From UMGS946 sp048421225 (lineage in GTDB: Bacteria > Bacillota > Clostridia > Christensenellales > CAG-138): 16,367 nucleotides of DNA. Made by a program: the position numbers and the translations under genes. This document shows, in pieces, positions 6,914-14,680 of the stretch. Position 1 is the first letter of the stretch, and each line of letters opens with the position of its first letter. The notes under the pieces are model-generated. The model had not been told where the DNA came from. It was given only the letters and a program-made list of their open reading frames with translations, and did no database searches. The stretch covers positions 1-16,367 of the forward strand of contig DBFNRV010000034.1 in assembly GCA_048421225.1 (NCBI GenBank), in the 5' to 3' direction.

Positions 6914-8543
6914 ATGAAAAAGCGGTATCAGTTATTATCGCTTTGATATTTATGCTTAATGGAACATTACACTTGGTAAACGCACTTGAAAATGATATCA
7001 GCCCAAAACGGTATGCTGACTTAATAACAAAGTATTATGAGGCCATCGATAATAAGGACTATGATAGCTATTTGGGTCTTATAGGTTCAGAATATAAAAA
7101 TGTTATGGTATCCGCTTTGCCCATGCTTATTAGAGAAAATTGGTTTGGGAGTTATTAAATCAGTTGACCTCAAGTCAATTAAGATTATTGCTGATGTTTC
7201 TGAATGTGATTACTCAGAAATAGACAGTATTAAAAGAAATGAGGATAGTGAAAAAATATATTCAATAAGAAACTTCCTTGTTAAGTGTGATATGGAAGTG
7301 TATAATGAAAATGACTATTATTTCAATGGAAATAATTATGCAAGTATTATATGTGGATTTGTTAACGGTGAATTAAGGGTTATAGATGATAAATTGCCTT
7401 TACCCGATGAAGTTGCGGAATATGAACCAGATAAAACATCTATGTTAGATTACATCAATAATCGTTTTACAGAGGAAAGACCGGGATTATATCTTTCTGA
7501 TAAGTTTACTGATGAATACAAAGAAACAGCGACATATAATGGTATTATGCCCTCAAGCATAAAGGTCCTTAGGCTAGCAAAGAATAGAGTAGAGACTGTT
7601 AATTTTAAACAATACTGCCGTGTGGTGATGGTATGTGAAGAAAAGGATATGAGGACAGACAAACCGACTATAAAAAAGCATTTGCAATAGCAATAAAGCA
7701 TTTTGGCTGGTTTAGGGTTTTAAAACCACACGGCGTCTTAGGTAGCGATATAAGAGATACTAGTCTTGACCAAGTATATAATCCAGAGTTGAGAAATCCT
7801 AATAACTACCCAAAATGTGATCAAGCCGTGCATGATACGTGGAGCACGGTTATGGTACCCTCAGTTGACAAGGGTAAACACGGTTTTCGCACACCCAGCC
7901 CGCGCCGGACTTTGTTCCAGCCGCTTGCCGTAGGGTTCGCTACGCCTGCGCGGCCGCGCCTCATCCCGCACGGGCGGGGAGAGCGAAAACTCAGAAGACC
8001 TTTAGGAGCCGGATTTGGGCCAGTTCAAGGCCGAGGAGCGCAGGACTATTCAGCGCTAATTCAAACGACGGGAACATAGAAATGGCCCAAATCCGGCCCT
8101 TTAGGCGCATTTACCCTTGTCAACTGAGGGTAAACTCAGAAAAGAGAATATTCAAGCCGCTCTACTATAATGAAGGCGCGGGGGCAAACTATGGAAATGA
8201 AACTCAGTATAAAGGCAGGATGTATGAATGGCAAGTATGGAAAAAACTCATACCTGGTGGCAGGAATTATGAACAGGTATTAAAATACTATTATAGCAAC
8301 TGTACTGGAACGTCAGCAGGAACTATAATCGTCTGTTCCAGTCATTCTGGCACTTATACAAATATCACCAGGTCCACCCATTATGTGGAAGGCTGTACAA
8401 AATGTAAAGCAAAGATAGAAGAAAATCATACTTGGAGATTGGAAGGAAAGTACAATGTATGTTCAAAATGCGGTTATTCCATAATGGCGACGAGCACTCC
8501 GTCCCCTGCGCCAAAGACCAGCAATATTATATCGATAAAATAG
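6914..8543 (+). pseudogene. Broken secreted SpoIID-like protein, interrupted by MITE
   Basis: Several adjacent open stretches read as one protein if breaks are repaired. GGAGG and ATG (6914) lead, after adding one base to the A-run 6917-6921, into a signal peptide (hydrophobic IIALIFMLNG, ending near VNALEND). A second shift falls at the A-run 7136-7139, and a third at about 7656-7672. From about 7555 the protein is SpoIID/LytB-like: IKVLRLAKNRVETVNFKQY, then YKKAFAIAIKHFGW and DQVYNP...AVHDTWSTVMV. Here a 273-bp element (7858-8130) interrupts it; after it the frame resumes with NSEKRIFKPLYYNEGAGA. The C-terminus has CTKC and CSKC pairs, zinc-ribbon like. SpoIID proteins are peptidoglycan lytic transglycosylases; this one may never have acted in sporulation. 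Consensus errors could explain the one-base shifts but not the insertion. Confidence 0.75.
7858..8130. mobile_element. 273-bp MITE with perfect 21-bp inverted ends and TA flanks
   Basis: Ends CCCTCAGTTGACAAGGG at 7858 and its exact reverse complement ending at 8130 form perfect 21-bp terminal inverted repeats, flanked on both sides by TA (7856-7857, 8131-8132). A TA duplication is the hallmark of IS630/Tc1-mariner transposition. The element has no transposase, so it is non-autonomous. It is GC-rich inside an AT-rich gene and has internal palindromes: GCCGGATTTGGGCC (8008-8021) with its complement at 8084-8097, and GTTTTCGC (7883-7890) with GCGAAAAC (7983-7990). ORFs reading through it are not genes. 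The family name is unknown to me. Confidence 0.88.
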
Positions 8544-8572
8544 GAATTTAATATAATACAAGGAGAATGAGT

Positions 8573-9349
8573 ATGAGAAAGCTATGGGGTATTGCTATTT
8601 TACTATGTGTATTATGTATTGCGGGCTGTTCTTATACATATAGTACACAGCCAAAACCATCAGGCCCCGCCCAGAATGCAATGGGAACGCCCGCCTTTTC
8701 ACAAGCTTTGGAAACGCCAGCCAGCTCGCCTATACAAAACGTTAGATATTGTGACGAGCCCGAAGGGTATGTTGAGCTTGAGAAATTTCTTAGAGGGTTT
8801 GGTTTTGGGGACGACGAACGGTTAGAGTTATATCCATGGAGACTTAAAAACGCGCTATGGAGAAATTCGTTTTATGACGAGGCCCCCAAGCATGCTTATG
8901 TTTTACTATGCGCGACTTCTGATGCGGAGTGTGCGTCTGGCGCAAATGTAGGTATTCCAGGTGATGAAGAGCACCGTATTGGAGGTAATGGAATTAACGT
9001 CAGAGTAATTAATAATAATCCAGCATATTCAGATGCCGACAAGGGGGAAGTACGCTATTTAGTTGATAAAGAATCAACATTTAAGGTTTTTTATGACGAT
9101 GTAGTAATCCTTCTTAACGGGTATGGAATTACAGAAAGATCATATCCTATACTCGCACCGCAACCAGCATATTCCATGCTAAAATACATAAACCATGATA
9201 TTAACCGTGTAATAGAGGGTGTAAAGGAACCCGGGGAGCCAAATAGCATATACGAAATTTATTATTGTGGTAACGAGATATTATGGTTTGAACAGCTTGA
9301 GGATATCGGTGTAAAGGGCGTTGACTGGGATTATAAGGGGGAGAGCTGA
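8573..9349 (+). CDS. Putative lipoprotein of unknown function
   Basis: About 258 residues with a lipoprotein signal peptide: MRKLW, a hydrophobic stretch IAILLCVLCIAGC, and a lipobox IAGC with the lipid-bearing Cys at residue 19. A Ser/Pro/Gln-rich linker follows to about residue 55, then a folded domain rich in Tyr, Asp and Glu that I do not recognise; it includes a run of Asn (RVINNNPAY) and ends KGVDWDYKGES. I chose the ATG at 8573 because AAGGAG lies seven bases upstream; the ATG at 8567 is too close to it. It lies 29 bp after the broken SpoIID-like gene and shares the AT-rich composition, so the two probably arrived together. It appears intact and is predicted to be membrane-anchored, facing outside. 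Confidence 0.8.
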   Translation: MRKLWGIAILLCVLCIAGCSYTYSTQPKPSGPAQNAMGTPAFSQALETPASSPIQNVRYCDEPEGYVELEKFLRGFGFGDDERLELYPWRLKNALWRNSFYDEAPKHAYVLLCATSDAECASGANVGIPGDEEHRIGGNGINVRVINNNPAYSDADKGEVRYLVDKESTFKVFYDDVVILLNGYGITERSYPILAPQPAYSMLKYINHDINRVIEGVKEPGEPNSIYEIYYCGNEILWFEQLEDIGVKGVDWDYKGES

Positions 9350-9390
9350 GAAACCGCCAAACCCACCCGTTAACTTTAGCATATTAAAAC

Positions 9391-9435
9391 TGGTGTGAAG
9401 AGCTTTATAAATTGCTCATGCCATCACCATTTTTT
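9391..9435 (+). terminator. Possible terminator after lipoprotein gene
   Basis: TGGTG (9391-9395) pairs with CACCA (9425-9429), and GAGC (9400-9403) with GCTC (9414-9417), giving a two-part stem with an internal loop, followed by six T (9430-9435). It sits about 40 bp after the lipoprotein stop. Confidence 0.55.
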
Positions 9436-9799
9436 GCTTATGCTTATTTGGTAATCAGGCGGATTTTAGGGCGGTCGTAGAGTGGGTTATTGGCAAAAAC
9501 GAATATATCGTATTACTTATTAGTATGAAGTATAATTTTAAAAGATAGTTGAACAGGCTTTGAGGCGTTTATTCCGGCCATGAGAGTTCCCATGGCCTTT
9601 CTTCCGCATACACAATAAAAATAATGGGGTAAGGGACGCCCCGGATACATGCCAGGTGGCGGTTAAATTTCTGCCCTGCCGGCAGGCCGCGCCCCTTTTT
9701 CCCTTTAAACGCCCGCTTTAAAAACCCGCCCCGGCAATATCCCGCTTGGTTTATTAAACCTAGGTTTTTGCCCTACGGCCACGTTTGCGTCAGCCGTGC
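9436..9799. other. Convergent intergenic region with palindromes
   Basis: No gene seen. A 7-bp hairpin GGCCATG/CATGGCC (9576-9597) is followed by TTTCTT. On the - strand GGGG/CCCC (9642-9626) followed by ATTATTTTTATT may end the sigH transcript weakly. Two perfect 12-base palindromes occur, CCTGCCGGCAGG (9675-9686) and AAACCTAGGTTT (9756-9767). Composition returns to GC-rich from about 9630, marking the right edge of the AT-rich island. Confidence 0.45.
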
Positions 9800-10438
9800 C
9801 TATGGGCAGTCGCGCCCCTCCTCCTCCATTATGTGCCTGACCTTGCGCTTAATCCGCTGCAGGGCGTTATCGATGGTTTTTTTGTTACAGTCAAGCGTAT
9901 CGGCTATTTCCTGATAGCTTTTTCCGTCGATGAACAGCGTAAGGGTTTTATATTCAAGCTTGGTAAGGCGCTCCTTGATCTTGCGTATCATGCTGTCAAC
10001 GCTTTCGCGCACTATCAGCATATCCTCCGGATTATCCCTTGCGTGCGAGGGTATCACGTCCATCATGGTGCGCTCGTATTCCTCGTTGCCAACGGGCCTG
10101 CTGAGGGAGATGTAGTTATTAAGCGGTATGTGCTTCATGCGGGTGGCGTTTTGTATCGCGGTTATCATCTGGCGCACTATGCACATCTCGGCAAAGGTCT
10201 TAAAGGCCGCCTGCCTGTCGGGCCTGTAATCCCGTATCGCCTTAAAAAGCCCGATCATACCCTCCTGCAGGATATCATCCCTGTCCGCGCCCAATATAAA
10301 ATACGACCTGGCCTTTATGCATACGATGTTTTTATACCTGTAATACAGCTCTTCGTCAGCAAGTCCGTCCCCTGCCTGCGCCATGGACACAAGCTCGTCG
10401 TCGTGAAGGTCCCTGTAATCCGCCTGTGCAATTCCCAT
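9800..10438 (-). CDS. sigH: RNA polymerase sigma-H (SigH/Spo0H)
   Basis: A sigma-70 family factor for stationary-phase and early sporulation genes. It is about 212 residues from the ATG at 10438, which has GGGAGGAA nine bases upstream; an in-frame ATG at 10501 would add 21 residues without a ribosome site. Region 2 is clear (DDELVSMAQAGDGLADEELYY, then ILGADRDDILQEGMIGLFKA and the DNA-melting stretch FAEMCIVRQMITAIQNATR). Region 4 carries the helix-turn-helix YQEIADTLDCNKKTIDNALQ. Following yacP in the mrnC-rlmB-yacP-sigH order is characteristic of SigH and excludes most other sigma-70 types. The 360-bp gap before it suggests its own promoter, but none was clear. Confidence 0.93.
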   Translation of the reverse strand: MGIAQADYRDLHDDELVSMAQAGDGLADEELYYRYKNIVCIKARSYFILGADRDDILQEGMIGLFKAIRDYRPDRQAAFKTFAEMCIVRQMITAIQNATRMKHIPLNNYISLSRPVGNEEYERTMMDVIPSHARDNPEDMLIVRESVDSMIRKIKERLTKLEYKTLTLFIDGKSYQEIADTLDCNKKTIDNALQRIKRKVRHIMEEEGRDCP

Positions 10439-10501
10439 ACCGAAATTCCTCCCTATAACCCGCAGCCTCGTGGCGCGGACGCGGGCTATGCCGCACTTCA
10501 A

Positions 10502-10801
10502 TGTTACTCCCGTTAATTCGCGTCCCGCGCCATTAGCCCGCTCAAGCGATAGTAAGCGCGCTTACGCCGCCCTTTAGGTCATACAACTCAATCTAGAATC
10601 AGTTTAAATATCAGCGCGGCTGCCCGCGCGCGTGCCGGAGCGCCGTAAACCCACAGTCCCTAGTAATAGGTGGTTAAGGTCTATTCCGTCCGCGCGCGCG
10701 TCCGAGCGTTGTAAACAGATAACTTGCCGCTATCTATAAAAACCCGCCTTCGCCAAAGCATGGCCCAATTTTAATATGTCCGCGCTCAGGCAGGTACGGC
10801 G
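10502..10801. other. sigH-yacP intergenic region with imperfect direct repeat
   Basis: No gene, tRNA or clear promoter found. Two 28-bp imperfect direct repeats lie at 10623-10650 and 10689-10716 (22 of 28 identical, both with CCGCGCGCG and ending GTAAAC), 66 bp apart. A short inverted pair AGATA/TATCT lies at about 10717-10735. This region must hold the sigH leader on the - strand, so the repeats may be regulatory, but nothing proves it. Confidence 0.4.
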
Positions 10802-11311
10802 CTAATCCATCCCGCGCCTCAGCCGCTCTAGCGCCTGCCTGTAACTGTCGTCAAGCCTGCTTTCAAGCATATTCCGGCTATGCAGCGTGTCGGGAGCGTC
10901 TAGGTATGAGCGCCTGTATTCTTTCTTTGCCGCTTCCATGTCCCTTAAAAGCTCCCTTGCACTCATTCGTTCGGCGTAGTTCATCACCATTACCTGTTCA
11001 AGGCCGTCGGACGTAGCCACCCGTATCCGCGCGCCCCGCCCGCTGAAAGCGCGCACCGTGCGCTCTATGAACATGTCGGCTGTTTCGCCCGCGCCGGTGT
11101 AAACAACCATGCCGTCGTCAAGGCTTCCGGTTATGCTTTGCGGCGTATTTTGATGATGCGCGTCGAATACGAGCATGACGCTTACATTCGTAAATCCCGC
11201 GTAATCCCTGAGACGGTCGAACAATACGTCGCGGGCGTGCTCAAGCGGAAGCCCGCTTAGCCGGCCCGATGCGTTTATAACGTTATAGCCGTCCACGATT
11301 ATCAGGTTCAT
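10802..11311 (-). CDS. yacP: YacP/Rae1 NYN-domain endoribonuclease
   Basis: A 169-residue NYN-domain (PIN-like) protein of the YacP family. The Bacillus subtilis member, Rae1, cleaves mRNA in the ribosomal A site. Acidic residues expected for metal-dependent catalysis are in place: Asp7 in VDGYNVIN, Asp50 in VFDAHH, Glu76 and Asp79 in GAGETADMF, Asp102 in ATSDGLEQ. The C-terminal 40 residues are a charged helix. GGAG lies about seven bases before the ATG. The gene lies 114 bp downstream of rlmB in the conserved cluster, so it is probably cotranscribed. Confidence 0.92.
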   Translation of the reverse strand: MNLIIVDGYNVINASGRLSGLPLEHARDVLFDRLRDYAGFTNVSVMLVFDAHHQNTPQSITGSLDDGMVVYTGAGETADMFIERTVRAFSGRGARIRVATSDGLEQVMVMNYAERMSARELLRDMEAAKKEYRRSYLDAPDTLHSRNMLESRLDDSYRQALERLRRGMD

Positions 11312-11425
11312 GCGCTTCTCCGGAGTTCATACGGGTCAAACGCCTGAAAACTCCGTCAGGCCCGCGCCCGACGGCGCGGCCATGCCGCGCCGGATAGATT
11401 ATCCGGAGTACCAGGCGCGCCCGCT

Positions 11426-12643
11426 TTACCTTTCAGGCTTTGCGGACGCCGCGCCGCCGTGCTCTCTCCGCCTTTTTTCAAACATTAAAATGCCGGCCGC
11501 AACCGAGGCGTTGAGCGATTCAAGCTGCCCTAGCAGGGGAATTGACATAAGGAAATCGCACTTTTCCTTTGCAAGGCGGCCCAGGCCTTCGCCTTCGCCC
11601 CCTATCACCAGGCCGATTGCGCCCTTTAGATCGCAGTCGTATACGGATGTTCCGCCCGTATCCGCGCCGGCTATCCATAGGCCTTCATCCTTCAGCCGCT
11701 CCATAGCGCCGCATATGTTTGATACCCTGGCCACTTTCATATATGAAACCGCTCCAGCCGACGCCTTTACCGCGGCGGCGGTAAGCGACGCGCTCCTGCG
11801 CTTTGGTATTATTACGCCGTGCGCGCCAGCGCACTCCGCGCTCCTAATTATGGAACCCAGGTTATGGGGATCCTCTATGCCGTCAAGGAGAATCACAAAC
11901 GGCTGTTCGCCCTTTTCACGCGCATACCCCAAAATATCCGATATGTCGCAATATTCGGCGCCTGGTATAAACGCCGCTATTCCCTGGTGGTTGCCCGTCC
12001 TTCCCCCATATCCGAAGGGCATGCACAGCTCATCCAGCTTTTGCCGCGGTGTTTCGTGTATTATCAGGTTCCGGTCGCGCGCCAAATTCAGAATTTCCCT
12101 TAGCGAGCCGTCCTGCTCGGCGCTTACCCACAGCTTGTCAATGCTGCGTCCGCTCTTTATAGCCTCTTTAACGGCGTTTCTACCCATGATGATATTGGGG
12201 AGCTCATCCTCAGGCAATCGGGACGGCTCTATGGCCTGCTCCCTGCCGGAGCCGCCGTCGCGCTGCTCGTAAGGCTTTTTGTAGCCGCCGGAGCCGCCGT
12301 CGCGCTGCTCGTAAGGCTTTTTGTAGCCGCCGGAGCCGCCGTCGCGCTGATCGTAAGGCTTCTTGTAGCCGCCGGAGCCGCCGTCGCGCTGATCGTAAGG
12401 CTTCTTGTAGCCGCCGTCGCGCTGTTCGTAGGGCTTCTTGTAGCCGCCGGAGCCGCCGTCGCGCTGATCGTAAGGCTTTTTGTATCCGCCGGAGCCGCCG
12501 TCGCGCTGATCGTAAGGCTTGTTGTAGCCGCCGGAGCCGCCGTCGCGCTGTTCGTAAGGCTTTTTGTAACCGCCGGAGCCGCCGTCGCGCGCACCTCCTC
12601 CGGTATGGCGTCCGTCCCCGTTCTGTCTGTCATTGTATGGCAT
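11426..12643 (-). CDS. rlmB: RlmB-type 23S rRNA 2'-O-methyltransferase with repeat N-terminus
   Basis: A SpoU/TrmH-family (SPOUT) methyltransferase expected to 2'-O-methylate a guanosine in the 23S rRNA peptidyl-transferase region. The substrate-binding domain starts near IIMGRNAVKEAI (151-162). The SPOUT motifs are LDGIEDPHNLGSIIRSAECAG (253-273, Asn261 and Arg267 conserved), VIGGEGEGLG (346-355) and IPLLGQLESLNASVA (368-382), which forms the knot and SAM site. Unusually, residues 19-133 are eight tandem copies of RDGGSGGYKKPYEQ (one copy is three residues short), a Gly/Tyr/Lys/Arg-rich disordered extension; the usual protein is about 250 residues and this one is 405. The ATG at 12643 has GAGGT eight bases upstream. 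It sits between mrnC and yacP as in other Firmicutes. Confidence 0.93.
   Translation of the reverse strand: MPYNDRQNGDGRHTGGGARDGGSGGYKKPYEQRDGGSGGYNKPYDQRDGGSGGYKKPYDQRDGGSGGYKKPYEQRDGGYKKPYDQRDGGSGGYKKPYDQRDGGSGGYKKPYEQRDGGSGGYKKPYEQRDGGSGREQAIEPSRLPEDELPNIIMGRNAVKEAIKSGRSIDKLWVSAEQDGSLREILNLARDRNLIIHETPRQKLDELCMPFGYGGRTGNHQGIAAFIPGAEYCDISDILGYAREKGEQPFVILLDGIEDPHNLGSIIRSAECAGAHGVIIPKRRSASLTAAAVKASAGAVSYMKVARVSNICGAMERLKDEGLWIAGADTGGTSVYDCDLKGAIGLVIGGEGEGLGRLAKEKCDFLMSIPLLGQLESLNASVAAGILMFEKRRREHGGAASAKPER
12245..12589 (-). repeat. 42-bp tandem repeat in rlmB 5' region
   Basis: Seven 42-bp units and one 33-bp unit encode RDGGSGGYKKPYEQ-like peptides; a partial RDGGSG follows. Unit differences are mostly Glu/Asp and one Lys to Asn; several units are nearly identical at the DNA level, so recent expansion by slippage or unequal exchange is likely. 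All lengths are multiples of three, keeping rlmB in frame. Open frames on the other strand here are artefacts of the repeat. Confidence 0.92.
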
Positions 12644-12698
12644 TAGTTGTACCTCATTCCGTTTTTTTATCAGATATTAAAAATCCCGCCCTTAAAAA

Positions 12699-13133
12699 TC
12701 AGCCTTTTAATATTATGCCCATCAGCGCGTTCAGGCGTTCATCCCTGCCGCTGAGATACAAATAGCCAACCAATGTTTCAAGACCGGTAGCGTCGCGGTA
12801 ATCCGCCGGATTCGCATTTTTAGGCACCGTATTCACATGCGCGTTTCGTCCGCGCCTGCATATTGCAAGCTCTTCATCGGTCAGCGCGTCCTTTATTCTG
12901 CAAAGCGCCCCGGCCTGGGCCGCGGCGCATACGTGCGACGCGGCTCTAACGTGCAGTCCGTGTGCCTTAAAGTCGGTTTTATGTATCAAATACGTCCGCA
13001 CATAGAGATCGTATACGGTGTCGCCGATATAAGCCAGTACAAGCGGGTTTAAAAGCGCCGGAGGCTTGTCCAGCTTGTCGGTCAGCGCCCCGCCGACCGT
13101 TTTGTGCATTGAGGAGAATATGCGTTCGTTCAT
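12699..13133 (-). CDS. mrnC: Mini-ribonuclease III (MrnC)
   Basis: A compact RNase III domain protein lacking the double-stranded RNA-binding domain; in Bacillus it matures 23S rRNA ends. From the ATG at 13133 it is 144 residues, typical for the family. The signature LNPLVLAYIGDTVYDLYVR (about 28-46) contains the catalytic Asp38 region, and GLETLVGYLYLSG the second acidic cluster. An upstream in-frame start at 13205 would add 24 residues unlike the family. No Shine-Dalgarno site precedes 13133, and a strong promoter ends seven bases upstream, so a leaderless mRNA is predicted. It is the first gene of the mrnC-rlmB-yacP(-sigH) set. Confidence 0.88.
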   Translation of the reverse strand: MNERIFSSMHKTVGGALTDKLDKPPALLNPLVLAYIGDTVYDLYVRTYLIHKTDFKAHGLHVRAASHVCAAAQAGALCRIKDALTDEELAICRRGRNAHVNTVPKNANPADYRDATGLETLVGYLYLSGRDERLNALMGIILKG

Positions 13134-13139
13134 ATACCT

Positions 13140-13168
13140 ATTATAACGGCGGTTAAAAATATTAACAA
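13140..13168 (-). promoter_or_regulatory. Sigma-A promoter of mrnC (leaderless)
   Basis: On the - strand TTGTTA (13168-13163) and perfect TATAAT (13145-13140) are 17 bp apart. The expected start point, about seven bases after the -10, falls on the A of the mrnC ATG at 13133. Confidence 0.65.
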
Positions 13169-13198
13169 GCGTAAATAACCTTAGACATAAAATACGGT

Positions 13199-13227
13199 TT
13201 GACAAATGCGCATGCCGGCAATAAACT
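13199..13227 (+). promoter_or_regulatory. Sigma-A promoter of hydrolase gene
   Basis: Perfect TTGACA (13199-13204) and TAAACT (13222-13227; two mismatches to TATAAT) with a 17-bp spacer. It lies about 60 bp before the hydrolase ATG and diverges from the mrnC promoter, whose -35 is 30 bp away. Confidence 0.65.
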
Positions 13228-13287
13228 GATTAAGCAATCCTTTACGCCTCGGGCGTTTTGTATTGATCCGCTTCAGGAGGTTGAGCC

Positions 13288-13929
13288 ATGCGCGGTTTAT
13301 TTTTATATGGAGCAAGCTGTACAGGCTGGATATGGAATAAAATCAGAAACGGGTTCCGCGATTTTGGAACTGAGTATGCGGAATATCCGCACGCTGTCAC
13401 GCAGAACGCGAAATCCGTTTCGGATGTAACAAGCTGGGTATATGAAAAATACAAATTCAGCGCTTTCGACTTTATCGCGGGTCACAGTATGGGCGGCGTC
13501 ATTGCGCTTGAACTGGCGGCGGACTATGGATTTGAGGTAAAGAACGTTATATTGATCGATTCAAATTTAAGGCCGGCCAAAGAATTCTACAGGAATTTAA
13601 TGCTTCCCCGCAACATGGACAAATACGGACGGCAGGTGCTTGACATGATAAAGAGCGAATCGGAATTTTATAGTGAAGCATTGAAAAGTTCCCTTCGGGC
13701 GGATTTTGATTATACTGGATATGTAAAAAGCATATCCAGCAATATATTTGGAATCTACGGGGACCGTGGCGTGGAGTTATATGATAGGCGCATTGCCGAT
13801 CTATGTCTGGACGATAATATACAAAGAAGGATTAATTTTAGATTTGTCAGGAACGCATGCCATCTGCCAATGATTGAAAACAGCGGAATGCTTATAGACA
13901 CGATCAAAGAATGCCTGGGCGTTGAATAA
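13288..13929 (+). CDS. Alpha/beta-fold hydrolase, substrate unknown
   Basis: A 213-residue cytoplasmic alpha/beta hydrolase. The nucleophile elbow GHSMGG places Ser67 as nucleophile; Asp159 (GIYGDRG) and His192 (NACHLPMIEN) complete a plausible triad. The oxyanion-hole region is the N-terminal LFLYGASCTGW. No signal peptide. AGGAGG sits eight bases before the ATG and a good promoter lies upstream. The cap region is short, with helices around 95-140. Esterase, lactonase or acyl-transfer activity are all possible; the sequence does not decide. It is monocistronic in appearance, divergent from mrnC. Confidence 0.85.
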   Translation: MRGLFLYGASCTGWIWNKIRNGFRDFGTEYAEYPHAVTQNAKSVSDVTSWVYEKYKFSAFDFIAGHSMGGVIALELAADYGFEVKNVILIDSNLRPAKEFYRNLMLPRNMDKYGRQVLDMIKSESEFYSEALKSSLRADFDYTGYVKSISSNIFGIYGDRGVELYDRRIADLCLDDNIQRRINFRFVRNACHLPMIENSGMLIDTIKECLGVE

Positions 13930-14158
13930 ACATCGGCTTTAGAGCTCAACGGGCAAAGCACGCCGACGGCAAAGCGCGGACGGTTCGCATTGAACTATAG
14001 GACAAAAGCATACGCCCGCCTTTACGTCCTTTCCGCATATCCTTTGAACGCCAGCTTAGGACCACGATTTGTTTTCCTCTCCCCGCTTTGCCTCGCGGCG
14101 CCTCCTCTTACAATCGAAAAGCGGCGCTGTCCGTGCGTATTAACGCTAATAGCCGGCC
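13930..14158. other. Convergent gap between hydrolase and GNAT genes
   Basis: Moderately GC-rich, no ORF that I can support and no clear terminator for either gene. Nothing else recognised. Confidence 0.4.
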
Positions 14159-14680
14159 CTATAGGCTTATATGCATATGCATTACGGCATAATCATCCCT
14201 TTGAGTTTCAACGCCTGTATAATCAAATCCGTTTTTAAGCCAAAAGCTCCTACCGGCCAGGTTTTCCCTTATGCATCCCAGGCGTACGCAATCAAAACCC
14301 TCTTGTTTAAGCACGCAAAGCAATTCCTGAATGATTCCGCTGCCCTTCCCAGTTCCCTTAAAATTCTTATCCATCATAAACAAGCCGATATACGCGGTAC
14401 CGGCGTTTGGATACCCCGTTATCAGATCCATAACCGCAATCAACCCATTATCCGCGTAAAAGCCTATAAAAAACTTGTCGTCCATAGTTTTGCCAGGAGG
14501 CAGAGCGCAAAGATCCGCCCTTATATTTTCAGCGGAAGACGCGGATTTCATATACTTATAATAATCGGCGTTCCCCTTACAAAGCGTGAATATCTCATCA
14601 ACGTCTTCATCTGTAAGCCGCCTTATCCTATAGCATGAGGATATCCGCTTAAAGTCAAGTTCCATTTTTTCTCTCACCAT
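14159..14680 (-). CDS. GNAT-family N-acetyltransferase
   Basis: A 173-residue acetyltransferase of the GNAT superfamily, using acetyl-CoA with an unknown acceptor. Strand order is visible: RIRRLTDEDVDEIFTLCKGN at the start, IAVMDLITGYPNAGTAYIGLFMM as the central strands, the acetyl-CoA loop FKGTGKGSGIIQELL (Gly-rich, roughly 109-123), and the C-terminal RSFWLKNGFDYTG, typical of GNAT motif B. ATG at 14680 has a weak GGCGGGG upstream; the ATG at 14665 (MELDFKR) is an equally possible start. Its ATG overlaps the stop of a short open frame upstream (ATGGTGA), which I do not consider a proven gene. Confidence 0.83.
   Translation of the reverse strand: MVREKMELDFKRISSCYRIRRLTDEDVDEIFTLCKGNADYYKYMKSASSAENIRADLCALPPGKTMDDKFFIGFYADNGLIAVMDLITGYPNAGTAYIGLFMMDKNFKGTGKGSGIIQELLCVLKQEGFDCVRLGCIRENLAGRSFWLKNGFDYTGVETQRDDYAVMHMHISL

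Noticed and set aside
7789..8079. 96-residue ORF across the MITE boundary
   Set aside because: It is SpoIID-like sequence running into the non-coding element.
9785..10516. 243-residue + strand ORF opposite sigH
   Set aside because: No recognisable domain, and sigH on the other strand is well supported.
12229..12633. 134-residue Ala/Thr/Ser-rich ORF overlapping rlmB
   Set aside because: It is the 42-bp repeat read in another frame; rlmB coding is clear.
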